Shown: positions 22,238 to 33,615 of the stretch, one piece after another | How positions within the stretch are numbered: the first letter of the stretch is position 1 | Layout: each line of letters opens with the position of its first letter | Origin: Diabrotica undecimpunctata | Taxonomy: Eukaryota > Arthropoda > Insecta > Coleoptera > Chrysomelidae | Length of the DNA: 64,000 nt | Assembly (NCBI RefSeq): GCF_040954645.1 | Contig: NC_092804.1 | Span: 144,097,108-144,161,107, forward strand | Direction: 5' to 3' | The notes under the pieces: generated by a model | Database searches by the model: none | Told to the model about the DNA's origin: nothing | The model's input: only the letters and a program-made list of their open reading frames with translations | Position numbers and translations under genes: made by a program

Positions 22238-23705
22238 GAATTTCCTTTTACCTCATACTCTTCAGTGTGGCGAGTCATTCAGTGTGACGAGTCATTCACC
22301 GAGCGATTGCCGGTATAAGCAATCCCCCACTTACTGACCAACGGCTTCGGGCGGATGAGTTGGTAAGTGGTAGGTCACTTTTTTGTCGTGAGGTTGTGAA
22401 ATCGGCCTCGAAGGGGGATGAACCAAAGATTTGATCAATAATTCATAAGAGAATCTACAAGCTGTGAGAAAGTCAAATTTCCCCCAACCAGTTCGGGATC
22501 ACAAATGCTGTTGGTACTGGAGAGGCTTTGTTCTCAGTACAAGTCTTATTCCAGAGATGCAAAGACGTCAACTGCAACGTATACGCATGTCTGGTTGATT
22601 ACGAGAAAGTGTTTGATCGAGTACAGCACGCCAAGATGATGCAAATACTAAAAGAAACAGGAATTAACAACCAAGATCTGAAAATAATTAGAAGTCTCTA
22701 CTGGAATCAGACAGCAAGTCTCAGAGTTGAAGGTGAACACACAGACTATGTGAAAATCAAATGTGGAGTCAGGCAAGGCTGTATTTTGTCTCCTCTAATC
22801 TTCAATCTGTACTCTGAAAGAATATTTATCGAAGCTTTGCACGAAACTGAAAAAGGTATTCTACTAAATGGTTACCGGCTAAACAACATCAGATATGCAG
22901 ATGACACCATAGTATTTTCGGACTTATAGCAAAGACGTACAAGTCTTAGAAGACCTACAAGTTCTTATGAACAAAATCACGTATTACAGTCAACAATATG
23001 GACTCAATATAAACGTTAAGAAGACAAACCTTATGATAATTGGCAAGAAAAGAATAACAGAAGGTCAACTCTACGTCAACCAATCCCCTGTAGAAAGAGT
23101 GACGCACTACAACTACCTCGGCACCATAATAAATAAAGAATGGACCAACAACCAGGTGATTAGAGCACGCATCGGAAAAGCTAGATCCACCTTCAATCGG
23201 ATTGGGGACTTCTTCAAGAGTCACAACCTCTCTCTTGATACAAAAGTAAGAATGCTGCGATGCTACGTCTTCTCTGTTCTTTTTTATGGTGTTGAATCGT
23301 GGACCTTGAACAGAGATATGTGCAGAAAACTGGAAGCATTTGAGATGTGGCTATATCGGAGAATGCTTAAGATCCCGTGGACTGACCGAGTCACAAATGA
23401 GGAGGTCCTCAGAAGAATGAATAAGAACCGAGAGGGCTGACCACCATCAAATCCCGAAAGTTACAGTTCTTCGGGCATATTATGCGAAATGAATCCAGAT
23501 ATGCTCTCCTTCAAGCCATCCTGCAAGGAAAAATATTTGGAAAACGAGGTCCAGGAAGAAGAAGAACATCTTGGTTAAAGAACCTTAGAATCTGGTTCAA
23601 TACAACATCTGTGCAGCTTTTCCGCGCTGCTGTAGATAAGATAAAGATTGCCATGATGATCGCCAATATTCGTAACGGATAGGCACATCAAGAAGAAGAA
23701 GAAGA
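22238..23705 (+). mobile_element. RTE-like LINE, internally shortened, inserted in MITE A
   Basis: AGAGCC borders the element on both sides (22232 and 23706), a likely target duplication. The first 220 bases look like a 5' untranslated region; then the RT starts abruptly with FGITNAVGTGEALFSVQ (about 22490). Motifs: YACLVDYEKVFDRVQ, CGVRQGCILSPLIFNLY and RYADDTIVF (catalytic DD kept), a stop at 22929, LRCYVFSVLFYGVESWTL, IPWTDRVTNEEVLRRM, a stop at 23440, then RNESRYALLQAILQGKIFGK and KIAMMIANIRNG to 23682. It ends in a GAA-repeat tail. The endonuclease region is missing. Confidence 0.88.
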
Positions 23706-24155
23706 AGAGCCTAATCTTCAAAACTTATAGAATAAACGACGATCTAAAACGTTTAAAATTGCTTCTTTTCAATTACACAAGTAAGTTTTTTGAAACTACA
23801 CAACATCAGTTACAAATTCCACACAATGCGGCTTCATGGAGGCATTTCCCATGACTTGTGAAATTTGTAATGTGAAAGTTTAAATTCAGTGTTTTTTAGG
23901 CATAATTCAAATGCCTCATATTTGTTGCCAAAACTGAAAATAGAAGTTTCATGTTATAGGTTTTGAATATCAGGGTCTAATAATGGAAATTCCACTACGA
24001 CTGTTTAATAAAAGTGATAAGTTTTATTGATCTCATGAGAATCGTAAAAAATAGCAAAAATCACGCAACGTTTATTTATGTATTGAACAGATTTATAGAA
24101 ACTGACTTTTTTGTGGCAAAATACAAACATTGCATTCGAAAGCTGCCCTCTTCAC
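23706..24155 (-). repeat. MITE family A, right part
   Basis: The reverse complement of 2240-2590 over its length, ending in the arm that pairs with 22030-22237. No coding capacity. Confidence 0.8.
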
Positions 24156-24194
24156 TTACGCATTTAGATTGTTGTAGATAGGATACTCTGATCA

Positions 24195-24450
24195 AAAGAT
24201 ATCAAATTTTTTACCGTCGAGTGTATACAAATTTTATTTAAAACTGATTGCGTGCGCGTAACAAATTCAAAATCGCCTGCCGCTTCAAGCGTTGTTTCTG
24301 AGAGAAGGGAACATTCTACACAAAAACGTTTACACGGGAACGTTTTAGGGGAAAACCTGGAAAGACTTGAAAAATTGATATTCTGAGCAAAATTTAGCTC
24401 GTTCATATGATTTTTAGAGGTCAAATCTCTGACGACTGGACTAAATTGTT
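24195..24450 (+). repeat. MITE family B, internally deleted copy
   Basis: GCTTCAAGCGTTGTTTCTGA, GAGCAAAATTTAGCTCGTTC and GACGACTGGACTAAA match 51605-51920 in the same orientation, with the middle part lost. Confidence 0.7.
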
Positions 24451-24925
24451 CGCAAAAAAATGGGTGCCGTTGTTTAAATATTTGTATCGTAAAAAAAACA
24501 GAAATGGAATGATCAGAATACAAAAAGAAAGACTAAATGAACGACCGGTAGATAAATGTAAAAAAAAATGAAAATATTATCAATATATAGGCAGGTTTAA
24601 ATCTTTTACAGTATAAACAAAGCACATGTAAGTGTACAAAAAAAAAATAAAAAAGATCGTAACTTACTGTAACTTGGAACGGGTTAACTGTATAATAAAT
24701 TAAATAGACGTGCGTTAGAAAAAATTCAAAAGGGTACATAATTAGAACAAAAAATCATGTTTAGTTAATCCTATTCATCTTTAATCATGATTAAATTTTG
24801 AGACTACACAAAGAAAATATCTATTAAATAACACACGTAAAAAAATTAATATATACCATCCAAAGAAGTCAATTTACTTCCGTCACTTTAAGAATTTTTC
24901 TTTTCCTTATAAGTAAAAAACTTGG
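24451..24925. other. No recognised gene
   Basis: AT-rich. A direct repeat follows at its right edge: AACTTGGAAGC(T/G)AAGAAG with TATCTCTTTGT occurs at 24919 and 24968. Confidence 0.4.
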
Positions 24926-24929
24926 AAGC

Positions 24930-26000
24930 TAAGAAGTATCTCTTTGTTTTTTTTTTATGGGTAAATAACTTGGAAGCGAAGAAGTATCTCTTTGTGGAGA
25001 AGTAGTTCTTGGTTCATGAATAGGATCAACGGTTTCATTTTTCACTAGGTCGATCAGTTGTAGACGATGATGGTTTAAATTTCTAATCTGGAAATATGTT
25101 CGGATTAAAAGGACAGATGCACGTTGTCTCGAATCCACTGAGTCCGTTGTTAAGTGTGGCAGCTCTTCAATCTGATTTTCCAAACAAACTAGCTATATTG
25201 TACAGTGTTACGACTTTTCCAGGGTTTGTTTTAAGACATAAAATAACTTACTCATTACAATACGCCATTAGGGCCCTATCTTCAACTGAGCACTGTGTAT
25301 GTTGTTGAAAATGATTTAAACATAGAATGAAGGTGTCAGATTTTTAGTATCCAGATTAGTTGTAAAGAGAAAGTGTTCCGTATGGAATGTCTTGATTGAT
25401 TCCTTCGTTTGCGGAGGGAATATTATTTCTAAAGGAATGAATTGACCCGCAGCATTTACACAGAGAACATTGTTGACATTGTATCTCCTTTCAGCGCTTA
25501 TTAAGAAACCAACCTGTTTCTGCCTTTTATATGCTAAAATTTTGGGTAACTTGCTAGGGATCGTCTGGATACCAGACTCATCCATGTTATATATTCTCAT
25601 ACTATTGAGGTTATTTTTATGTTGTATTTCATCTTAAAAGAAAAAAATTTAAAGCCTCTCGCTGTGGTGGCTTAGGTAGCCTCAGGAGGTTTTTTCTAAA
25701 AGAAATCTCTGAACGTGTCTTTAAAAAATCTTTAAACCAAGCCGTTCCAACTGAATTTTTGTTTTCAGAAAACCTGTGTTTAATACTGTTCCTCTCCGCA
25801 AGCTCGTAGACTATTTCACAAATGTTTTTCTTCGTCGTTTCGAATAGTCGGTCTTCCATCTCTAAAACATACTCGTTTAAATAAGTCTACAATTCTTTGG
25901 GCAATGTTGTAGTGAATCTAGCAAGGCTTTTCGAATAATCTGTTGATTAAAAGAAAGTACCGATAATGTTCTGACATCTCCCTTACGAATAAAGTAGTCT
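24930..26000 (-). pseudogene. pogo/Tigger-like transposase with large internal deletion
   Basis: From the right on the minus strand: TTTLPKELXTYLNEYVLEME near 25860-25920, the CENP-B-type helix-turn-helix region (GTAWFKDFLKTRSEISFRKN, 25629-25859), then in another frame YNMDESGIQTIPSKLPK and NVNNVLCVNAAGQFIPLEII (25316-25600). The C-terminal end follows at 25075-25230: NIASLFGKSD, a stop, RAATLNNGLSGFETTCICPF and NPNIFP. The block holding the second and third catalytic acids is missing, so this element has collapsed. A family-like C-terminal tail continues to 24930. Confidence 0.78.
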
Positions 26001-26601
26001 ACATTTAGTTCACTTACCAATACATTATGATTTTCGACTCTTTTTATAAGTACTTCAGAGCAGCAACCATTATTTCTGTAAAGATTATATACCTACATTT
26101 GATTATTATACAAAATTTTGCTGTATGACTCAAAACTCTATTTGGTAGGCTAAGCAAGGGTAAAATGGTATTCGGAGTCATTTTGCCTCAACATGAAGGG
26201 ACCATTTTACCTCAAAATCTGATTAAATATAAAAACTAATTTACATGCCTGACTTCTGATAATTAGAAAAATTCCAACATATATGAAATAAACAGAAAAA
26301 ATGCTTTTTTAAATTCCATTAAATTTACCTACTGTAACTAAAACGCCTAAAAACACAACTTTTGTAGATTTTACTTTTGAAATTAGCAATATTGCATGTA
26401 CTTTTATAGGAGCCGCGCTGGAGTCCGATAAAGACTACTAGTCCATGGATCAGAGAAATAAAACTCCATAGAAATGAGAAATATGATAGTATACGTGTTA
26501 AAAAATAGAAGATATTAAAAATATGATGAAATGAAATTTCCTATAAAATATTTAAGTTTGATAGTTGACTATCCAATTATCTATTTTTCTTTATATTTCA
26601 G
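26001..26601. other. Intron upstream of the first receptor exon
   Basis: No gene. It contains a short inverted pair at 26158-26213 (GGTAAAATGG and CCATTTTACC, 50 bases apart). The last bases, TTTCTTTATATTTCAG, form a good splice acceptor. Confidence 0.5.
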
Positions 26602-26866
26602 ATTTACGAACATCACCTAATAGTGCAGACTGCTATTCATCTGAAGGGGACCATCCTTTAGCACTTTGCTTGCCAAGTTCACAAACACTAATTCAAGCTT
26701 CCCGAACGCCACCACCTCCGTGGAATATACCTACAAAGAAAGGAACACCAGGACTGATATGTGTTGTTTGTGGAGACACCAGCTCCGGCAAGCATTATGG
26801 TATTTTGGCTTGTAATGGTTGCTCTGGGTTCTTCAAGAGGTCTGTAAGAAGGAAATTGATTTATAG
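26602..26866 (+). CDS. Hr51: Hr51/NR2E3-type nuclear receptor, exon with first zinc finger
   Basis: The exon is bounded by TATTTCAG (ends 26601) and a GTGAGC donor (26867). It encodes about 88 residues. First comes a Ser/Pro-rich N-terminal segment ([16 protein letters not shown] to [17 protein letters not shown]). Then follows the first C4 zinc finger of a nuclear receptor: [20 protein letters not shown] and [16 protein letters not shown]. The P-box CNGCSG, which reads the DNA half-site, is that of the NR2E3 / Drosophila Hr51 (unfulfilled) / nematode fax-1 class, known as neuronal transcription factors. The exon ends inside the Arg codon between the two fingers and joins in phase to 53098. 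The start codon and ligand-binding domain are outside the window. This is the only clearly intact host coding sequence with the next exon. Confidence 0.95.
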
Positions 26867-26868
26867 GT

Positions 26869-28440
26869 GAGCTTCCTTATTATCTTATATACTCGGTACA
26901 TTGGTACCATTTTTTTTTAGTAAATGTAATTTTTTTTTGTTTTTTGGTATGTTGGTTAAATTTTGACCGACTGGAAGTGGCTGGATATTATTATAAATAT
27001 AACCAAATGCACGTGCTCATAAAAAATTACTAGAACTATAACTTCACAATAAAAAAAATATTGAGAAGGTTATTAATAAAATAAAAGTACAGCTATTAAA
27101 ATTATGGTTTAAATGTTTATTTTTAAAAATTTTTAGTTATTTATAAAATAGTATGTATTTACAAATAATTTTTTGGAATATAATTTTACCTCTTATAATC
27201 TACTTCACTTTTGGACTTAGCCAGGGTTGCTTTGACTTGGGGGTAAAAGCCACCCCTTCTCGGGGGTAAAAAAACATACGTTCAAAATAAATCTGAAATG
27301 GATAAATTAACTAATTCTAAGCAAGTTTGATTGTATAGAGTTTTTCACTAAGTCAATAATTTTTGACTTATTTGAGAGTGAAAATGTTCATTTTTCAAAA
27401 TAAAAACCACGTTTTCAGATGGTTTTTCACAAATAACTTAAAAAGTATGTATTCATAGAAAAAAATTCATAGCTGTAAAAATTCTGTCTTATAAAAAGAC
27501 AAAAAAATGGCGACTTATGAAATCTGTAGGCCCAGTAGAAGCAGAGTTGTAGCTCATCAAAAGTAGGTTCTTATTTATCAAATTCCAAATCAAATATTTC
27601 AACGTGAAACGTTTCAACCAAAAAATGATGCTTTAATATATTAAAATAATGAATACCCTACATAAAATAAAAATACTGCATAAATTTCTAGGAATTAATA
27701 CTGATAAGTGGAACTGAAAGAAGAGTTTTCATTTTTTAAAGGATATATTGTTTATAAATACATTTTAAGGGGAATATATTTTGCATTTCCTTCCTTGAAT
27801 AAAAGTTCACATTATCAAATGTGAATTTATAAAAGCTTGAGTGCACCCCATCTCCTTGCCGTCATCCAAATGGAAATTTTCCTTGCTAGTAATCATAAAG
27901 TATTACTAAAGAATCACAGAAATAAATCCCTTTTTAAAATTCAATTAAAGTTACCTCGTTGGGCTGCGATATGGTGCCTGCTTTTGTATATCTATCTTGG
28001 GAAAATGATAATTCTTTTTTACATCTGGTAGAGTTTTATAAATTTCATCTCGAAACATCTTTCAGAAATGGTTGATTGGGTCAATTGGGACTAACTACGT
28101 ATTTAAACTTTTTAACATTATTCCCCTAACAAATTGTAATTTTAAAACTTACATGAAATTTTAAAACGGAGCGTAAGCTCCCTAAGTCTCTATTTTTTTG
28201 GTACTTTTATTATTATGTTCTTATTTTTTTTACATACCAATGTTAAAAAATGTTAAAAATCTACTTTTATGAGTTATATATACAACCACTAATTACAGGC
28301 ATACATTTATGTTAAAATAAAATTAAGCAACTGAGTTCTCTAAGTCAAACTGTACTCAAATTTTGTTTTGAAACATCTTATTTAGTTTATATAGTAATTA
28401 AATTTACAATTAAATTATGTCTATTTATATTTTATTATTT
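26869..28440. other. 5' part of the intron; interspersed-repeat-like block at 27220-27620
   Basis: No gene. The block starting TTGGGGGTAAAAGCCACCCC at 27236 and running through AACGTGAAACGTTTCAACC (27600) has the look of a dispersed insect repeat, but no second copy is in the window. Confidence 0.35.
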
Positions 28441-28666
28441 AAATTAATTTAGTCTGACTTTGACGGGTCCGTCAGAAGTAAACAACGTTTTTCTTCAAAC
28501 GTCAAATAATGATGACATTACTTATCTAACTTGATCCTGTCAAAGTTTGATGTCTCTGCCGGCAGCAGTTTTTTTTCCCATTTCTTCACGGCGGAGGGAA
28601 AAATGTTGTCATGGCAACAATATGAAACATGTCACAAAGCAACAATACAAATGTCATTAACAACAA

Positions 28667-29077
28667 TTAAACATTATTTTTATTTATAGTAATATTAAAA
28701 GTACAATTCGTTAATGAGGCATTTTCAAAATTGAAACCGTGCAAAAATGTTCCCGACTCTTGATACGCATTGGTAATTGTTGATGATACTGATGGTCGAG
28801 AACAACTTTCAGCAATCATTCCCGATGTTGGCGAATCATGAGGGTTTAAAATTTTTTGAGCATTATCGTACTTATCGGACTTAGAGGGCCCCAAACGTGG
28901 TACTGCATCATTAGCCGCGGACTCAATTTCGTTTAGGTTTTCCATTTTCGCACTAAATTTGCGCTTGCGGTTGCAACAACAATAAGCCGTCTTTAATAAT
29001 TGCAAACAACTGTCAAAAAACTGTAACCAGGGAGACGCAAATCCCACCGACGACTTAAATATTTTAATTTCTAACAT
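28667..29077 (-). pseudogene. Possible Crypton-type tyrosine recombinase remnant, internally deleted
   Basis: A 136-codon minus-strand frame. From residue 44 it reads MENLNEIESAANDAVPRLGP and SKSDKYDNAQKI, resembling the N-terminal LLP-KS-x-Y-x-K-A region of insect Crypton recombinases. It then jumps to a Ser/Thr-rich tail ending NFENASLTNCTFNITINK, resembling their C-terminal ends. The catalytic R-H-R-Y core would be missing, so this would be a non-autonomous or deleted copy. The assignment rests on two short segments and memory of the family; it may be another gene. Confidence 0.4.
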
Positions 29078-29172
29078 CTAGACGACTTTGATAGTTGTCA
29101 CAGTTAATTTCGAGTAAAAATAGCGTATGAATTGTACTATTTATGGTTGAAAATTGCTACGTTTGAAGAAAA

Positions 29173-29308
29173 AATAGTATACTTTATTCGGCAAAGAAGC
29201 GACTTTTCTTGACTTGCCCTCTATTACGCGCCTCACTTCGTTCGGCGCGTAATATCGGGCGCGTCAAGAAAAGTCATGCTTCTCCGCCTCATAAAGTAAT
29301 ATACTATT
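29173..29308. repeat. Long hairpin with ~65-bp arms
   Basis: AATAGTATACTTTATTCGGC, GACTTTTCTTGAC and TCTATTACGCGCC on the left pair with GGCGCGTAATATCGGGCG, GTCAAGAAAAGTC and ATAAAGTAATATACTATT on the right. The loop is TCACTTCGTTC. The tip is GC-rich in an AT-rich region. Confidence 0.8.
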
Positions 29309-29820
29309 ACTTTATAAATAAATAATAAATTATTCAATTTTAAGAATATTGTTTAAATTTTAAAAATATAGAAAACATAAAATCGTATAAAGCTTCGTGC
29401 TAGTCTACTGTACCATTTAGTGTACCACCTTTTTTTTTGACATATCGACACCCCCATAGAACAAGGTTGTAACTGATTTATGTTTTTGTAATTTTATTAA
29501 CTATTGAAAATCTTGAGTTTGATTGACATACAACCTTGAGATTAAACATGACGTAGAAAAAGGTTGTAACTCGCATAACAACCATTTTACACTCTCCGTG
29601 TTAATTATTTTTTCCGTTTTACCGTTAAAAGGTTGTATGTTTTAAGTTATTGGCAACGTAAATAAGAGAAAATTAGTTTTTATGGTATATTTAAATAAAA
29701 TATCAACTCGTAGTTTTCACAGTTTTAATTGGAAATTATAAATTTTACAAAAACAACTATATTCTACCACTACGAACAAAATAATCACTATGAACAAAAT
29801 AAAATAATTATCTCAAATTT

Positions 29821-31794
29821 TTATTCGGAATCTGATTGTTGAATATTTTTAGGGTCACAAAATTGTAATTGTTTATAGTAAAAGTGATATATTTCGAGTA
29901 TGACATTTGACATGCAAAGGCTGTTTAAATCTTTATATTTGCCTTTCGATATGGCGAGAGAATTAGAATAAACGGGAGGGATATCTGTCATAGTGATAAG
30001 CTCATTTTTATCTTTTGTTGACTTCCTAGCTGAAGAACGTTGAGTTACAGGCATTTTTTCTAAATTAACGCAGTCCAGTAATTTTTTTCGGAAAGAACGT
30101 CTTAGTTAACGTAAATTATTTTCGCATTTTCATTCCGTATCTGCAAATATTTAATTTCAGACCATTTTACTTTTTTAAGATTAATATGGGTGTCCTTAAA
30201 TAGTTTAAAATTTAGAACATCGTATTATTGTTATCCATTGGTCTGGAACATATAGGTACGACTTGATGCTTTTTTCGTTTTTCTATCAGGGCATGCATTG
30301 AATCGCCCTCGTTTTGTGAATGAATTTCAAAGAACACATGTGTAATATTAATGTTATACTTTTTCACTGCATAAGAGTACATGGCAAAAACTATCCTATT
30401 TTTGTTTTGTCCACCGCAACTATCAGAAAAGAAAAAAAAGTCTGTAAATTCCTTTTTTACGTTCATCATAGCAGTATCCTTCATTGTCTCCCAAATCAAA
30501 GACTGTAAAATTGTAGACTGCGAGTTTTCGCTTATAGTATGATGCAGAAACTTCTTACATTGGAGTAGATAAGATCTTCTGGAAATCAAAACATGCCGCA
30601 ACTACTGAGTTACTACATTGAGCCAGCGACTTAATTTGCGTTTTGAATTCTCGCACCACAGTTTTAGTTTCCCTTTGTTCGATCGAAGATCTTTTATAAA
30701 TATCACATAGATCTTTCTTGGGTTTAAAGAAATTTATGTTAAATTCATTCTAGAATACTTCTCGATATTGTTCCTCGGTGGCTTGTATCTCTTGTGCATA
30801 TTCATTATCACGTACTCACTCTTTATAAAGTTAATATAATTTAGGAAATGTTAAAGATTCGTCAAAATATTGTTTACGGCTACGATCCCTCACGTAATGT
30901 GACTCTACAACTGGTATCTGAGCAATGTGTGTCCCCACACTTTGTTTAAAGGTACTTTGTTTGGGCGATTTTCGTGACGGCCTCGTTGATCGGCTAGTAA
31001 AACACAATCAGTTTCTTCCATAGTATTTTTTTATAAATAGTGTTAACCCACTTTTAAATCGAAAAACATTTTCTTAAATACCTGAATTTTATCACTGTTT
31101 TGTATGTATGAATGTATCGTAAATGAATATTTATATGATCAGCGGCGCCTTGAAGTTGCAAGTGTTGCAAGTATTGCTTGTTTTTTAGGTAGTCTTTCAA
31201 CAAAGTTATTTACAAACTGTACTTGATGATTATGATTTTCAAGAGCCCAAAATTGTCAAAAAATCTGGGTTCTCATTTGGCTGGTTTCATTTGCCTTTCT
31301 CGGATTTGTTGACCTCGTTGATTCGAGAATGCCAATCCTAAATATTTTTTCCTTTTATTCTCAAGTTGCGTTTCCAATTGTTGGTATTACGTGTTCTCTT
31401 ACGATTAGAAGTACATTTTCCCGGTATATCTCGTTTTTTTTTATGCGAATTTTGTTCTATATTAGTAGCACTATATTTGATTTGTATATTTAGGTTTGTT
31501 TTTGGTTCAACCTCATCTATTTCTTGTAGATTCCTTTCTTTTGGTCCATCCGAATAGCTACTTTCTACAACAAAACTATTTGTATATCTACCTGAAGACC
31601 AGAGAATAACAATAAAAACAGAAATTAACAATTTGTAACAAATGGAAATTGTGGTCGTCAATTAAAAAGAAAAGAGTAAATAGCAATGAGTATTCTAAAA
31701 ACTGACTCTTACCTTCAGAACTGGAAGGTACATATTCGGACACAACAGCAGAGAAAGGCTCTCTATGACCACTAGACTCCACCTTAGACAACAA
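29821..31794 (-). pseudogene. Putative transposase of the ATAT-flanked family, copy 2
   Basis: Read on the minus strand. N-terminal part LLSKVESSGHREPFSAVVSE and SSSEG, then a likely 108-base intron (GTAAGA to CTTCAG) and RYTNSFVVESSYSDG; KRTRNTNNWKRNLRIKGKN (31338); FWALENHNHQVQFVNNFVER (31220); RSRKQYFDESLTFPKLY (30880); NFFKPKKDLCDI (30720); CFDFQKIL (30580); FFSDSCGGQNKN and SQNEGDSMHALIEKR (30290-30430); ISKGKYKDLNSLCM and IYHFYYKQLQF at the end. The order matches copy 1 wherever both exist. Many stops and shifts. The conserved D, D and E positions agree with copy 1 (46 residues between the second D and the E). Confidence 0.6.
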
Positions 31795-31845
31795 TGTCCA
31801 AGTTTTCCATATCGCCAGAAAATAAATTTTGCTCCATATCTATAA

Positions 31846-31981
31846 TTAATTACTATTTAAATGGGAATAAGCCACAATTAAAGGTTAAAATACGTTTATT
31901 GACGTTTCAATTTCCACTTCGGAAATCGTTCTCAAAATACAAACATTAGTTTGTATTTACTAATGTTTGTATTTTGAGAAT
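31846..31981. repeat. MITE family C copy nested in the ATAT transposon
   Basis: The left arm is identical over about 90 bases to 3192-3290 (TAATTACTATTTAAATGGGA onward). The right side is a hairpin of TCTCAAAATACAAACATTAG with its complement. Confidence 0.8.
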
Positions 31982-33115
31982 TAGAAGACATTTTACCTGC
32001 AAGTTAATCTTTTCATTGTTTGTATAGTCGAGTATTAAATGACCATATTCTAATCTTTTGAAATATGTATAAATGATGTATTGAAAAAAACCAATTTTAA
32101 AGTAAGCTATTTAGTTTTCTCTGAAACCGAAATTAGGCTTTTCCAAAATCATGGTAAACACAATTTGAGCTTTTTGATTGGACGGTCGTTTTTAAATGGG
32201 AATTTGGGAGTCGATCATGAGACAGGAGAAGTTAGTCATATTTTGGTCATCGAAAGGAAACAGTCGTGTGTCTCAAGATAGGGTGTGGTTCGTGAGTTTG
32301 GATACCGGCGTAACGAAAAGAAGTGAATAGTTTGAAGAAGGAGATAACAAGTAGATTAAAAGAGGTCCTTGTATCTACCGTGGGCATTTTATAAAGTATA
32401 TGTGAAAGTATTCTTACGGCATCAAGTTGACAAAAGGAGGTCCTGGTGTCATAAATAAGTAGCGGAGTTTGGAAAAGTGAATCAGGTGTTTTTTGTGTAG
32501 TCTGAAGGAGGTTTGCAGAGACGTAAAGAAGGAGCCGAGGTGCCAAAGAGGGGAGATCACATCTTTGAGGAGACTGGACTTTTCTGGGTATGTTCCAACA
32601 TACAACTCAAGAAGAAAATAAGCAGTAAGTGTTTGTACAATTGAATTTTATATATGTGAAGGATCGTTTCGACATCATGGTCATTAGCATTCAAATTTAA
32701 GAACTGAGGTTTTGTTAGGCTAATCAAAAGTTTAAAGTTTTGTGGTTTCTTTTTTCAAGTAAAGAAAATTTTAAGTAAAATTGGTTTTTCACGTAATATA
32801 AATGTATGTAGCTTTATAATCTTATTATCATGATAATTTGATTTATTTTCTTGTATGCTGATTGATAAGATAACGACAGAATTTAATAATTGTTTTATTC
32901 GTTCATATAAAATAAAGAAACGTAAATCTTTGTAATATAATATATTTGTATTATTATCCTTTCTTCTCTACCCCGATAAAAGACAACTAGAAAATCTTTT
33001 GAATCCATCGAACACAGGTAATATAAGGATTATTTTACTTTTGATAACAGATAAGTTATAATTTTTTTATTGGCTCAATAAACTAAGTTTGAACTCAAAA
33101 TAAACAATCATAACA

Positions 33116-33118
<3 letters not shown>

Positions 33119-33168
<50 letters not shown>
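33119..33168. repeat. TA dinucleotide microsatellite
   Basis: About 25 uninterrupted TA units in the 5' non-coding part of the ATAT transposon copy 2. Confidence 0.95.
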
Positions 33169-33172
<4 letters not shown>

Positions 33173-33615
33173 TATTTACGTAAATGTGATATACTGTAAC
33201 TATAATATAGTCGAATACAAACAAAGCAGCAACTCATATAGCATATGGGATTCCCCGGTAAACTATTCATACAACAAGATTGACTTACGGGATACATCGT
33301 ATGCCGTATGTTTCATTACTTTATAAATTAAACATACGTGGAACAAAGCTGTAACTGCTCTAAAAACCTTATTAATCGTCAAATCTATAGAAACTAAATA
33401 TTTGACATAGGGAGTAACAATGTTACTGCGTTTTCACACTAAAGTGGTACACGTAAGTTAAACTACAACTTTTTCAACGGAGTATTAGCGAAACTATTGA
33501 GAATTAAATTACGCCGTTTATATTGACGTGTGCGCAATTTTTTACTGAATTCGCCTGTGTTGAAATCTGAAAATAGATCTAACTTAAGTTACAACCTTGT
33601 TCGATGGGGGTATCG

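Larger units (their letters stand above)
29446..33615 (-). mobile_element. Unclassified DNA transposon, copy 2, flanked by ATAT
   Basis: ATAT occurs just outside both ends (29442-29445 and 33616-33619). The ends are inverted repeats of 29 bp with two mismatches: CGACACCCCCATAGAACAAG on the left and CGATACCCCCATCGAACAAG on the minus strand from 33615, both continuing GTTGTAACT. AAGGTTGTAACT-like units recur inside both ends (29567, 29630, 33350, 33465, 33590). Length is 4170 bp. It carries a degenerate coding region related to copy 1 (29821-31794), a nested MITE C and a TA microsatellite. Confidence 0.78.

Noticed and set aside
22955..23224. 89-codon minus-strand frame
   Set aside because: Antisense to the RT C-terminal region of the plus-strand LINE.
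24164..24523. 119-codon minus-strand frame
   Set aside because: Overlaps a MITE B copy; other copies do not keep the frame and no motif is present.
32247..32605. Two overlapping minus-strand frames in the less AT-rich part of the ATAT transposon copy 2
   Set aside because: No recognisable motif; probably the untranslated leader of the element.
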